Assembly: GCA_043727235.1 (NCBI GenBank)
Contig: JAYSYX010000246.1
Location: forward strand, 1-28,948
Direction: 5' to 3'
From: UBA7236 sp043727235
GTDB lineage: Bacteria > Bacteroidota > Bacteroidia > Chitinophagales > BACL12
Length of the DNA stretch: 28,948 nucleotides
The position numbers and the translations under genes were made by a program. The first letter of the stretch is position 1; every line of letters starts with the position of its first letter. Below, piece after piece: positions 1 through 6,384 of this stretch. The notes beneath the pieces were generated by a model. The model saw only the letters and a program-made list of their open reading frames with translations, searched no databases and had not been told where the DNA came from.

Positions 1-32
1 TCCAAACCTTGAGGATTGTCTTGAACTTCCAT
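1..32 (-). CDS. N-terminal fragment of an unidentified gene leaving the window
   Basis: The minus strand has an ATG at 32-30 that opens an uninterrupted frame to the window edge, reading MEVQDNPQGL. A good Bacteroidota-type promoter lies just upstream (TTTG at 93-90 and GAACTTTG at 69-62 on the minus strand, 20 nt apart), which would place the transcription start about 25 nt before this ATG. Ten codons are too few to assign a family. The promoter is the main support, so this is a tentative call. Confidence 0.4.
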   Translation of the reverse strand, partial: MEVQDNPQGL

Positions 33-61
33 ATAGAATTTGGTTTTTATACTTTGAAATA

Positions 62-93
62 CAAAGTTCTTTGTTATTTTTGAATAAACCAAA
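62..93 (-). promoter_or_regulatory. Bacteroidota-type promoter for the outgoing minus-strand gene
   Basis: Reading the minus strand, TTTG at 93-90 is followed after 20 nt by GAACTTTG at 69-62. The consensus is TTTG, 19-21 nt, TAnnTTTG; only the first base of the -7 box differs. The predicted start of transcription falls near 55, just ahead of the ATG at 32. Confidence 0.45.
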
Positions 94-243
94 CTTTGGG
101 ACATTTATTAATTTGTTAATCTGGCAATTTGATAATTGAGGAATCACATCATTGGAAAACTATCACCTCCTCCCTCAGACCTTAAAAAAACCTGGTAGTC
201 GATGGCTTTGGCATTTTTTAATTTGTCCGCCGCGGCTGATTTG

Positions 244-257
244 TCCGCCTCGGCGGA
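244..257. repeat. 14-bp perfect palindrome TCCGCC-TC-GGCGGA (2-nt centre)
   Basis: Arms TCCGCC and GGCGGA are exact inverted repeats with a 2-nt centre. A related half-degenerate copy (TTTGTCCGCCGCGGCTGA) lies immediately upstream at 223-239. The frame TCCG...CGGA is shared with the palindrome inserted in the tRNA relic at 14001-14016, which suggests one family of short mobile or replicating palindromes. Confidence 0.7.
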
Positions 258-351
258 TTGATTTAATCCCAGTAAAGTGTTAATTTGAGATCTTGAAAGT
301 AGATTTTGCGTCAAAGCCCGGCTGTTCCATTTGCTAATTTGCTAATTCCTA

Positions 352-373
352 CCCGAATGCGAAGCAGTCAGGG
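352..373. repeat. Hairpin insert within repeat copy 1
   Basis: This segment starts CCCGAATGCGAAGCAG and ends CAGGG. It can fold with TGC/GCA around a GAA loop plus flanking GA/TC and CC/GG pairs, seven of nine pairs formed. It interrupts the first copy of the local repeat unit and is absent from the second copy at the matching place, so it behaves like an inserted element. Confidence 0.5.
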
Positions 374-525
374 CCAATTTGCTAATCTTTAGGTCTGGTA
401 GTTTGATTTTTATTCTAAGTCCGGCTGTTTCATTTGCTAATTTGCCAATTGTCTAATCTTTCCCGGTCTGATAGTTTAATATATAATCAAAGCCGGCTGT
501 TCATTGGTACATTATTTTGGCTGTT

Positions 526-561
526 CATTGGTACATTGGTACATTGGTACATTGGTACATT
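526..561. repeat. Tandem CATTGGTA octamers (about 4.5 units)
   Basis: Four exact head-to-tail CATTGGTA units run from 526 to 557, followed by a partial CATT at 558-561. An isolated copy sits at 502-509. The array abuts the stop codon of the minus-strand gene at 562-564, so it forms the immediate 3' flank of that gene. Confidence 0.9.
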
Positions 562-1074
562 TCATTTAAACCATTCCGCATACATCACATAATTATTCGC
601 AATGCGATCGATATTGTGTTTAAATACTTCTTCACTCAGTGGTTTTAATTTTTTGGCGGGAACACCCCCGTAGATAAAACCACTTTCCAATATCGAATTT
701 TCTAAAACAACAGCTCCGGCTGCTATTAAAACATTTTCATGTACTACGGCATTGTCCATCACAATTGCACCCATACCTACCAACACATTATTGTGAATGG
801 TGCATCCATGTACAATTGCGTTATGTCCGATGGAAACATTATTTCCAATTGTTGTGGCAGCTTTTAAATAAGTGCAATGTATAACAGCATTATCCTGAAT
901 ATTTACTTTATTTCCAATTGTAATATAATTCACATCACCCCGAATAACAGCATTAAACCACACACTGCAATCGTCACCCATTTTTACTTCACCCACTATA
1001 GTACAATTTTCTGCGAGAAAACAATTTTTTCCAAATTGTGGTGTCTTTTCTTTTATTGTGAGAATTAATGGCAT
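562..1074 (-). CDS. Gamma-carbonic-anhydrase-like hexapeptide-repeat protein
   Basis: This 170-residue protein is a left-handed beta-helix of the YrdA/PaaY/CaiE group. Hexapeptide repeats run from about residue 15 to 135 (for example IGNKVNIQDNAVIH and IGHNAIVHGC). Three histidines, H66, H84 and H89, match the spacing of the zinc ligands of gamma-carbonic anhydrases, so a metal site is likely. Carbonic anhydrase activity is not assured, since many relatives show little of it. The length is typical for the family. It lies 49 nt downstream of a patatin gene on the same strand and may be cotranscribed with it. No transmembrane segment or signal peptide is seen, so a cytoplasmic location is expected. 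Confidence 0.88.
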   Translation of the reverse strand: MPLILTIKEKTPQFGKNCFLAENCTIVGEVKMGDDCSVWFNAVIRGDVNYITIGNKVNIQDNAVIHCTYLKAATTIGNNVSIGHNAIVHGCTIHNNVLVGMGAIVMDNAVVHENVLIAAGAVVLENSILESGFIYGGVPAKKLKPLSEEVFKHNIDRIANNYVMYAEWFK

Positions 1075-1123
1075 AAATTTATTTTATAATGAATGATAAC
1101 AAGATTGAATTATGATCTTACAA

Positions 1124-1897
1124 TTATTGTTTTTCCGATTTTATGAATTGAATAATTTTTTCAGCAACAGGTAATGCAGCTTCATAACCGGCATCATAAA
1201 TCAGTTTTGATTTGTTTACGTCAAATACAGTATAGTCGGATGTGTTGGGTTCAATTATAAAATCGCATTGTTTCATACGACTTTCCATATTTGTCATGAG
1301 TGATAAATTAAGTATCCGAAAACCCACATCACGCATGCCTGTTAACTTATCAGTATAATTAATAGGTGTTACATTTACCCCTATCAAAATATCACATTGA
1401 TGGCGAATGGGTTCTACTGGAAGATTATTTAATACACCACCATCCACAAAAAAATGGTCTCCGATCTTTTGTGGTTTAAATACCAATGGAATAGATTGAG
1501 AGGCAATTACATAATCGGTCAATTTTCCACTTCCAATTATTTCATAATTTCCGGTATTTAAATTCGTGACAGAAATGTAAAATGGTTTTTTTAATTGCTC
1601 AAATGTATCGTGAGAAATATTTTCAGTTAATATCTTTCTGAAATAAACCAGCTCCATCATACCCTTATCAGGCAAACCCATTTTTATAATGCTGTATATA
1701 CTTTTATTTTCGATAAGTGAATAAATTTTTCGTGGAGAAAAACCTTCTGCATATAAAGCGCCAACCATGGCACCTGCACTGCAACCTGAAATAACATCAG
1801 GAAAAATTCCCGCGCTTTCGAGTGCTTGCAAAACACCAATATGTGCTATGCCTCTTGCTCCACCTCCAGAAAGTGTTATTCCAATTTTATGTTGCAT
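1124..1897 (-). CDS. Patatin-like phospholipase family protein
   Basis: A single-domain patatin (257 residues) expected to hydrolyse acyl ester bonds of lipids using a Ser-Asp dyad. The oxyanion-hole motif GGGARG is at 11-16, the nucleophile elbow G-C-S-A-G at 38-42 (Ser40), and the catalytic Asp152 lies in a DGG motif (152-154). All key residues are present. No signal peptide is visible, matching the cytoplasmic bacterial relatives of the RssA type. The gene sits between gldC upstream and a carbonic-anhydrase-like gene downstream, all on the minus strand, with gaps of 92 and 49 nt. Physiological substrate is unknown; lipid turnover is the family-level inference. Confidence 0.92.
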   Translation of the reverse strand: MQHKIGITLSGGGARGIAHIGVLQALESAGIFPDVISGCSAGAMVGALYAEGFSPRKIYSLIENKSIYSIIKMGLPDKGMMELVYFRKILTENISHDTFEQLKKPFYISVTNLNTGNYEIIGSGKLTDYVIASQSIPLVFKPQKIGDHFFVDGGVLNNLPVEPIRHQCDILIGVNVTPINYTDKLTGMRDVGFRILNLSLMTNMESRMKQCDFIIEPNTSDYTVFDVNKSKLIYDAGYEAALPVAEKIIQFIKSEKQ

Positions 1898-1989
1898 GAT
1901 TTAATTCTCTAAAATTAAATAATCCGCAGTGGCTTTTGAAACATATCATTAAAACGAACTCCAAAAAAAGTGTCGGACTATCGATAAAA

Positions 1990-2328
1990 TTATTTTCTTT
2001 TGATAATACCTGTCTTCTCCCCAAAATTAAATGCAAAATCTTTCATTTCTTTCACGAGCTCCTCGTTCTGATTTGCCCGATGATAAGTATCCGCCATTGT
2101 CATTAATGTTTCGAAAAAGAATTTATCCATTTCATCCTGACGCATTTCTTTGGTCCATAGATCAATGCGCAGCGATTCAGACGATTTTTCATCAAACACA
2201 CTTAACATAAATGCTTTGCAACTTTCAGGTTCCTGCATCTGACTGTCGCTGGCAAACCAGGTAATGTTTGCGGGGATATTACTTTCATCTAAAAATACTT
2301 TCAGCTGAATTTCTGATGTTTTGCTCAT
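1990..2328 (-). CDS. gldC: Gliding motility protein GldC
   Basis: This 112-residue acidic protein matches the GldC family, which is largely restricted to Bacteroidota. Recognisable features are the N-terminal strand SEIQLKVFLDESNIP, the motif ITWFASDS, the central LSVFDEKSSESLRIDLWTKEM block, and a C-terminal helix ending in FGEKTGIIKR. There is no signal peptide. GldC was identified in Flavobacterium gliding genetics, but homologues occur in many non-gliding members, so the gene alone does not show that this organism glides. It is the first gene of the minus-strand group at 562-2328. Confidence 0.9.
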   Translation of the reverse strand: MSKTSEIQLKVFLDESNIPANITWFASDSQMQEPESCKAFMLSVFDEKSSESLRIDLWTKEMRQDEMDKFFFETLMTMADTYHRANQNEELVKEMKDFAFNFGEKTGIIKRK

Positions 2329-2401
2329 AATTTATTTTCCTTTGGCACGAAATTAGTCAATATACCCCTTAAGAGATAGTAAGGTTTGCACGGAAAACAA
2401 T

Positions 2402-2433
2402 TTTGATTTCCAATAAAACCTGACTTATCTTTA
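2402..2433 (+). promoter_or_regulatory. Promoter upstream of the septoil-knot gene
   Basis: TTTG at 2402-2405 and TATCTTTA at 2426-2433 are separated by 20 nt. This fits the Bacteroidota housekeeping promoter except for the last base of the -7 box. The start of transcription would be near 2438, about 15 nt before the ATG at 2453. Confidence 0.6.
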
Positions 2434-2452
2434 AACCAAATAGACGCATACA

Positions 2453-2770
2453 ATGAAAGCTTCCAAATTATTATTATTTACTGCCTTTGTTATTTTCATT
2501 ACTGAAGTCAAAAGTCAGGTGATATACACCACAGACTGGAAAAATGAAGCAAATAAGAAGGTTTACGTTACCGAAAACCCTTCTGAGGCTGACATCATCG
2601 TTTTTAAAAGTGATTGGAAAAGTGATGCTCAAAAAGATTCCGGCATTTGGTTTTTCACCGAATGGAAAACCGAAGCTGATATTTTAGTTTACTACACCGA
2701 ATGGCGAAGTGAAGCCGACCTTGTAATTTGTTATACTACTTATAAAGAAGAAGCAGGTAAACGAAAGTAG
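2453..2770 (+). CDS. Secreted DUF6150-like (7(1) septoil knot) repeat protein
   Basis: This 105-residue protein has an N-terminal signal peptide (about 1-21, ending VKSQ) followed by short beta-strand repeats with the pattern V-x-Y-x-T-[DE]-W-x-[ST]-E-A-D, seen about six times between residues 23 and 100. The pattern matches small Bacteroidota proteins placed in DUF6150, for which a knotted seven-strand fold has been predicted. Function is unknown. The mature protein is highly charged and has a single cysteine, so it is probably periplasmic or extracellular. It has its own upstream promoter and no operon partner. The family assignment is from pattern recognition and not from a search. Confidence 0.78.
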   Translation: MKASKLLLFTAFVIFITEVKSQVIYTTDWKNEANKKVYVTENPSEADIIVFKSDWKSDAQKDSGIWFFTEWKTEADILVYYTEWRSEADLVICYTTYKEEAGKRK

Positions 2771-2878
2771 CTTTTTAAAGTGCCGGATTTATTGCAGAAG
2801 GAGGGTTTCGCTTCGGAATTTCTCGCCGTTTTCACCAAAATATAGGGCTAAAGCTTTTTTTTTTACGAATTTCACACC

Positions 2879-3622
2879 GTGAATCTCGTTCTTGATCTTG
2901 GCAATACAAAACACAAATGCGCTGTTTTTGATGGAAATTCCCTTGTATTTCAGTTAATCCGCAAGAAATTTGCCATTGAAGATATTCAGGCTCTCTTTAA
3001 TGATTATAATATTTCCGCATCCTTACTTTCCTCAGTTGATTTACCCGATTCGGACTTCGAATCTGTTTTTAATAAAAAACTTAAGCATTATTCTCTAACT
3101 AAGGATACAGCTATTCCTATCATAAATCTTTACAAAACACCTGATACATTGGGAAAGGACAGATTAGCCTCTGCCGTAGGAGCAAATGCCCGTTTCCCAA
3201 ATTCCAATGTGCTAGTTATTGATGCGGGTACCTGCATAAAATACGACTTTGTTAATGCCTCAAATCAGTATTTGGGTGGTGCCATTTCGCCGGGATTGAA
3301 CATGAGACTTCAGGCCATGCACAATTTTACGGCACGATTGCCGTTAATACACCCGTTAATGGAAAATCCCATTGAAGACATTTCGCTTACCGGCGATACC
3401 ACAAACAAATCCATGTTATCAGGAACATACAATGGTGTAATATTTGAAACTCAGGGCATGATTGAGGCTTATTCATCAAAATATCCCGATTTAACTGTTG
3501 TTATTACAGGCGGAGACACACATTTCTTTGATTTGCATCTTAAAAGGCAGATATTTGCACTCCCAAATCTGGTTTTAGAAGGTTTGAACTCTATTCTTAA
3601 TTATAATTTGAATCAAAACTGA
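2879..3622 (+). CDS. coaX: Type III pantothenate kinase
   Basis: CoaX phosphorylates pantothenate in the first committed step of coenzyme A synthesis. The ASKHA-fold phosphate motif DLGNTK is at residues 6-11, the TLGKDRLASAVGA segment at about 90-102, the second Asp motif DAGTCIKYD at 115-123 (Asp115), and GGAISPGL at about 133-140. The length of 247 residues is normal. The start is GTG at 2879, since the first strand NLVLDLGNT begins at the next codon and no ATG lies nearby. Its stop overlaps the next start by one base (TGATG at 3620-3624), so translation of the following outer-membrane gene is probably coupled. CoaX next to such an outer-membrane protein and LptC is a recurrent Bacteroidota arrangement. 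Confidence 0.95.
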   Translation: MNLVLDLGNTKHKCAVFDGNSLVFQLIRKKFAIEDIQALFNDYNISASLLSSVDLPDSDFESVFNKKLKHYSLTKDTAIPIINLYKTPDTLGKDRLASAVGANARFPNSNVLVIDAGTCIKYDFVNASNQYLGGAISPGLNMRLQAMHNFTARLPLIHPLMENPIEDISLTGDTTNKSMLSGTYNGVIFETQGMIEAYSSKYPDLTVVITGGDTHFFDLHLKRQIFALPNLVLEGLNSILNYNLNQN

Positions 3623-5016
3623 TGCGTTTCGGAAGACTGTTACTATTAATTACCGTTTTTACCATATCCACTTTATCGGCTCAGGTTAATTCTCCGTATT
3701 CCAGATATGGATTGGGAAATATCTTTCCAACCACCTTTGGAGCTTCCAATGGAATGGGAGGTTTTTCGGCTGCGTATTTTACACCTACAAATATTAATTA
3801 CCAAAATCCTGCATCTTATTCTGAACTGAATTTTGCCACTTTTGATATCGGAGCTTATGGAAATGTGGTTACTCTTAAAAGTGAAAGTGAACAATTTACT
3901 TCAGGCGATGGCAATCTTTCTTACATGGCTTTCGGATTTCCGCTTATGCGACAATTAAGACGCCATAAATTCGGAATGAGTTTTGGACTTCTGCCATACA
4001 GCGGATTTCAATACAGCATTTTTGAAGAAGTGCCTACTGATGATCCTCAACTCGGAACAATTGAATATAATTATGTTGGTGACGGAAGTTTATATCAGGT
4101 TTATGGCGGACTCGGATATAAATATCAAACTGATACCGTAACTAACGTAAAAAAGATCAAGGAAAGAATGGATACAGTTATTTCTGCAAATATTTTCAGT
4201 ATAGGCGGAAATGCGGCACAACTTTTTGGTTCTTTATCAAGTATTACTTATGCTTCATTTCCCGAATTATTTAATTCGCAAACAACTAAACTCACAAATA
4301 CAAGTAGAATTAGCGGTGGGATGTTTAATTATGGAGTGGGATACCAAAAACAATTTATCAGAAAAAATGGAACAAAAAGAGATATTTTAACCTGGAGATT
4401 CGGAGCTGCTATGAGTCCTGAATTAACGGTTAAAGGTGAACAATCCATTGTATGGACTAATGTGCAGAAAAGTGGTAATTTCGAATTTATTACTGACACT
4501 ATTTATTCTCAACCTGATACTTCAGGAAATATAATTATACCCGCATCTTTTCAAGGCGGACTTTCTTTTAGTTTTTTTTCCACGGAAACTGAAAACAAAA
4601 ATCAATTTACACTTGGAGCGCAATATTCCCGAACAATGTGGAGTGAATATGCGGGATTTCAGGATGCAGGTATTTTAGGTGATAGTTGGAGAGCTTCAGT
4701 ATCGATGGAATTCATCCCTAAAATAAAAAAAGAAAGAAATGCGGCATGGGCATTGCGACTTGGCGGATATTCCGGAATGAGCAATCTTATTGTTGACGGA
4801 GTGCAATTAAATGATATCGGAATTACTGCGGGAACATCAATTCCATTGGGTTTTGGGGATAATGTATTACCGTCTTTCAGAAGTTCCCGAATGAATGTTT
4901 TTGTGAATGTAGGTCAAAGAGGAAGCAATACAGATATTTCTGAAACCTATTATAATTTCGGAGTTGGATTTACGCTGGTAGATTCCGGTTGGTTCAGAAA
5001 ATTTAAATTGAATTAA
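3622..5016 (+). CDS. Putative outer-membrane beta-barrel protein
   Basis: A 464-residue protein with a cleavable signal peptide (about 1-20, ending LSAQ). The mature N-terminus NSPYSRYGLGN is typical of a large group of Bacteroidota outer-membrane proteins. The rest alternates polar and aromatic residues with many Gly and Tyr, as in beta-barrels, and ends in a strand-like segment with amphipathic pattern (YYNFGVGFTLVDSGWFRKFKLN). Substrate and role are unknown. It overlaps the end of coaX by one base and precedes lptC. Similar genes occur at this position in other Bacteroidota. The barrel call rests on composition and pattern only. Confidence 0.75.
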   Translation: MRFGRLLLLITVFTISTLSAQVNSPYSRYGLGNIFPTTFGASNGMGGFSAAYFTPTNINYQNPASYSELNFATFDIGAYGNVVTLKSESEQFTSGDGNLSYMAFGFPLMRQLRRHKFGMSFGLLPYSGFQYSIFEEVPTDDPQLGTIEYNYVGDGSLYQVYGGLGYKYQTDTVTNVKKIKERMDTVISANIFSIGGNAAQLFGSLSSITYASFPELFNSQTTKLTNTSRISGGMFNYGVGYQKQFIRKNGTKRDILTWRFGAAMSPELTVKGEQSIVWTNVQKSGNFEFITDTIYSQPDTSGNIIIPASFQGGLSFSFFSTETENKNQFTLGAQYSRTMWSEYAGFQDAGILGDSWRASVSMEFIPKIKKERNAAWALRLGGYSGMSNLIVDGVQLNDIGITAGTSIPLGFGDNVLPSFRSSRMNVFVNVGQRGSNTDISETYYNFGVGFTLVDSGWFRKFKLN

Positions 5017-5143
5017 TGAATCTTCCCGTAAATTTTAAATTTCCCGGACTCTTGTGTAAAAAATAATTGTATATTAAAACATTATTCAAATATTTTTTAT
5101 TACTTTTATAATATCAGGTTCTTTAAAAGGCGGGTTCAATACA

Positions 5144-5740
5144 TTGAAAAAATATTTTCTTCATCTGCAAAAAAAGTTAGGTCGTAATATAATTACATCA
5201 TTAATTATTTTAACGATGATATTTTTATCATCCTGTGTAAATGATATTGATGAAGTGAACAATGCGGCAAAACTTGCAGAACCCGGAGTTGAACGCGGAA
5301 AAAATATTGAATTGTTTTACAGCGAATACGGCAATGTAAAAGTTCGCGTAACTGCTCCAACGGTAACCCGGTTTTTGACCGATAATCCCTACACAGAATT
5401 CAACGATGGATTAAAGGTGGATTTTTATAATGATAGTCTGCGTGTTACCAGTAATCTTACGGCTAATTACGGCATTCGTTATGAAAATGAAATGAAAACC
5501 ATCATGCGAAATGATGTGCAGGTTGTAAATGAAAATAATGAACATCTCAGTACTGAAGAATTAATTTGGGATGAAAAAAATCATATCATTTATTCCGAAA
5601 AATTTGTAAAGATCACAACCCCTGATCAGGTTATTTATGGTGAGGGAATGGAAGCCGATGAACAACTCACCACCTATAGAATAAAAAAACCCCAGGGAAC
5701 AATTCGCACAGAAATGGATGCCATGGATGCGGAAGAATAA
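5144..5740 (+). CDS. lptC: LPS export periplasmic protein LptC
   Basis: This 198-residue protein fits Bacteroidota LptC, the bitopic component that passes lipopolysaccharide from LptBFG to the periplasmic bridge. It starts with TTG at 5144, which supplies a complete basic N-region and hydrophobic stretch (residues 15-30) ending in a lipobox LSSC (Cys31). The first internal ATG, at residue 25, would destroy that signal. Mature residues form beta-strand repeats such as KVRVTAPTVTRF, SNLTANYGIRYENE and DEKNHIIYSEKFVKITTPDQVIYGEGMEAD, typical of the LptA/LptC jellyroll. The lipoprotein form is common in this phylum. It lies 127 nt after the outer-membrane gene and 48 nt before a small membrane protein. 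Confidence 0.85.
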   Translation: MKKYFLHLQKKLGRNIITSLIILTMIFLSSCVNDIDEVNNAAKLAEPGVERGKNIELFYSEYGNVKVRVTAPTVTRFLTDNPYTEFNDGLKVDFYNDSLRVTSNLTANYGIRYENEMKTIMRNDVQVVNENNEHLSTEELIWDEKNHIIYSEKFVKITTPDQVIYGEGMEADEQLTTYRIKKPQGTIRTEMDAMDAEE

Positions 5741-5788
5741 ACCGAACTTTAGAAGGTGGTTTAAGTTGCAATTATATTAATAAAGTGT

Positions 5789-6052
5789 ATGAAGAACTAT
5801 TTGAAATTAATGAAAATATTTGAAGTGATGTGGCTAGTTGCCGCAGTCATTTCATTAACCATGGTGATCATCCGTTCCTCTAACGGACAGGCTTATGGAA
5901 ATTACATTTATATAACTGTTTTTACAACCTGTGTGGCTGCATTTATGTACTGGTTCAAAAAGAAAAACAGGAAGTATCAGGAAGAGTATTATAGGAGGAA
6001 AAGGGAAGAATCGAAGGGAGAAGATTCGAAGGTGAAGGAAGGAAGGGAATGA
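5789..6052 (+). CDS. Small two-helix membrane protein with repeat-derived tail
   Basis: An 87-residue protein of unknown function. Two predicted transmembrane helices are at about 10-28 and 40-57, joined by a short polar loop. The C-terminus is strongly basic and then low-complexity (RKREESKGEDSKVKEGRE). Similar tiny membrane proteins follow lptC in other Bacteroidota. From about residue 68 the coding DNA is part of a purine-rich repeat that continues past the stop codon, so the tail may be an acquired extension and not conserved. The start ATG lies shortly after the lptC stop, consistent with cotranscription. Confidence 0.7.
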   Translation: MKNYLKLMKIFEVMWLVAAVISLTMVIIRSSNGQAYGNYIYITVFTTCVAAFMYWFKKKNRKYQEEYYRRKREESKGEDSKVKEGRE

Positions 6053-6111
6053 AAGATTCGAAGAATCGAAGGGGAAGGTTCTAAGAAAGAAAAAAGGAAG
6101 GAAGGAATGTA
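5995..6111 (+). repeat. Purine-rich degenerate repeat across a gene end
   Basis: The plus strand is almost all A and G here, broken at intervals by TC or TTC. Units such as GAATCGAAGGG and AGATTCGAAG recur. GATTC-GAA-GAATC near 6056-6068 forms a small inverted repeat. The repeat starts inside the small membrane protein gene and extends about 60 nt past its stop. Long purine strands of this kind can adopt unusual structures, but nothing shows that this one does. Confidence 0.75.
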
Positions 6112-6247
6112 AGGTTTTAAAAGGGGGTATTTTTCTAGATGTTAACACCTTACTAATAGTCAATTGCAGTCGTATTTGTTTAATCCTACTAAGATCTACT
6201 CATTACTCATCCCTCTTTACTCATTTGACGAGTGGTGAGTAAGTCCC

Positions 6248-6309
6248 AACTCAGAACCCCGAACCCCGAACTCAGAACCTCAAACGCAAAACTCAGAACC
6301 CAGAACTCG
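6248..6309. repeat. Degenerate tandem AACTCAGAACCC array
   Basis: About eight units built on AACTCAGAACCC or its half GAACCCC follow one another, with variants such as GAACCCC and AACGCAAA. Plus-strand G is scarce here. The array ends about 10 nt before the -33 element of the promoter for the isomerase gene. Confidence 0.8.
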
Positions 6310-6318
6310 TTATTCTGT

Positions 6319-6349
6319 TTTGTTTTCCACATTGCATCCACTACCTTTG
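6319..6349 (+). promoter_or_regulatory. Canonical promoter of the PpiD/SurA-like gene
   Basis: TTTG at 6319-6322 and TACCTTTG at 6342-6349 with 19 nt between them match the Bacteroidota consensus exactly. Transcription would start near 6354, about 30 nt before the ATG at 6385. Confidence 0.8.
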
Positions 6350-6384
6350 CATCCCCAATATAAATTAAAAGGGACAAGAACGTT

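Larger units (their letters stand above)
100..561. repeat. Gene-free tract of degenerate repeats and short palindromes
   Basis: I see no coding frame here. The tract is built from degenerate copies of TTTGCTAATTTGCCAATT-like sequence. A longer unit beginning AAAGCCCGGCTGTTCCATTTG at 313 recurs from about 416 and again, truncated, from 489; the first two copies share a GGTCTGGTAGTTTGA-like end. The first copy carries an extra hairpin segment (352-373). A TCCGCC-TC-GGCGGA palindrome lies at 244-257, and an imperfect copy of the same element starts at 221. The tract ends in tandem CATTGGTA units touching the stop codon of the next gene. It looks like accumulated non-coding repeat sequence and not a decayed gene. 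Confidence 0.75.
6053..6384. other. Gene-free spacer made of repeats plus a promoter
   Basis: This 332-nt spacer has no credible gene. It holds the end of the purine-rich repeat (to about 6111), a stretch with repeated TACTCAT-like words (about 6196-6225), a degenerate tandem repeat of AACTCAGAACCC (6248-6309), and a canonical promoter at 6319-6349 serving the isomerase gene. A minus-strand frame that crosses it overlaps the repeats and the isomerase start and is not convincing. Confidence 0.7.

Noticed and set aside
100..561. CRISPR array
   Set aside because: Repeat spacing is irregular, copies are degenerate, there are no unique spacers of constant length, and no cas genes are near.
562..1074. 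Assignment as acyltransferase of the hexapeptide group
   Set aside because: The three histidines with zinc-ligand spacing and the 170-residue length fit gamma-carbonic-anhydrase-like proteins better than acyltransferases.
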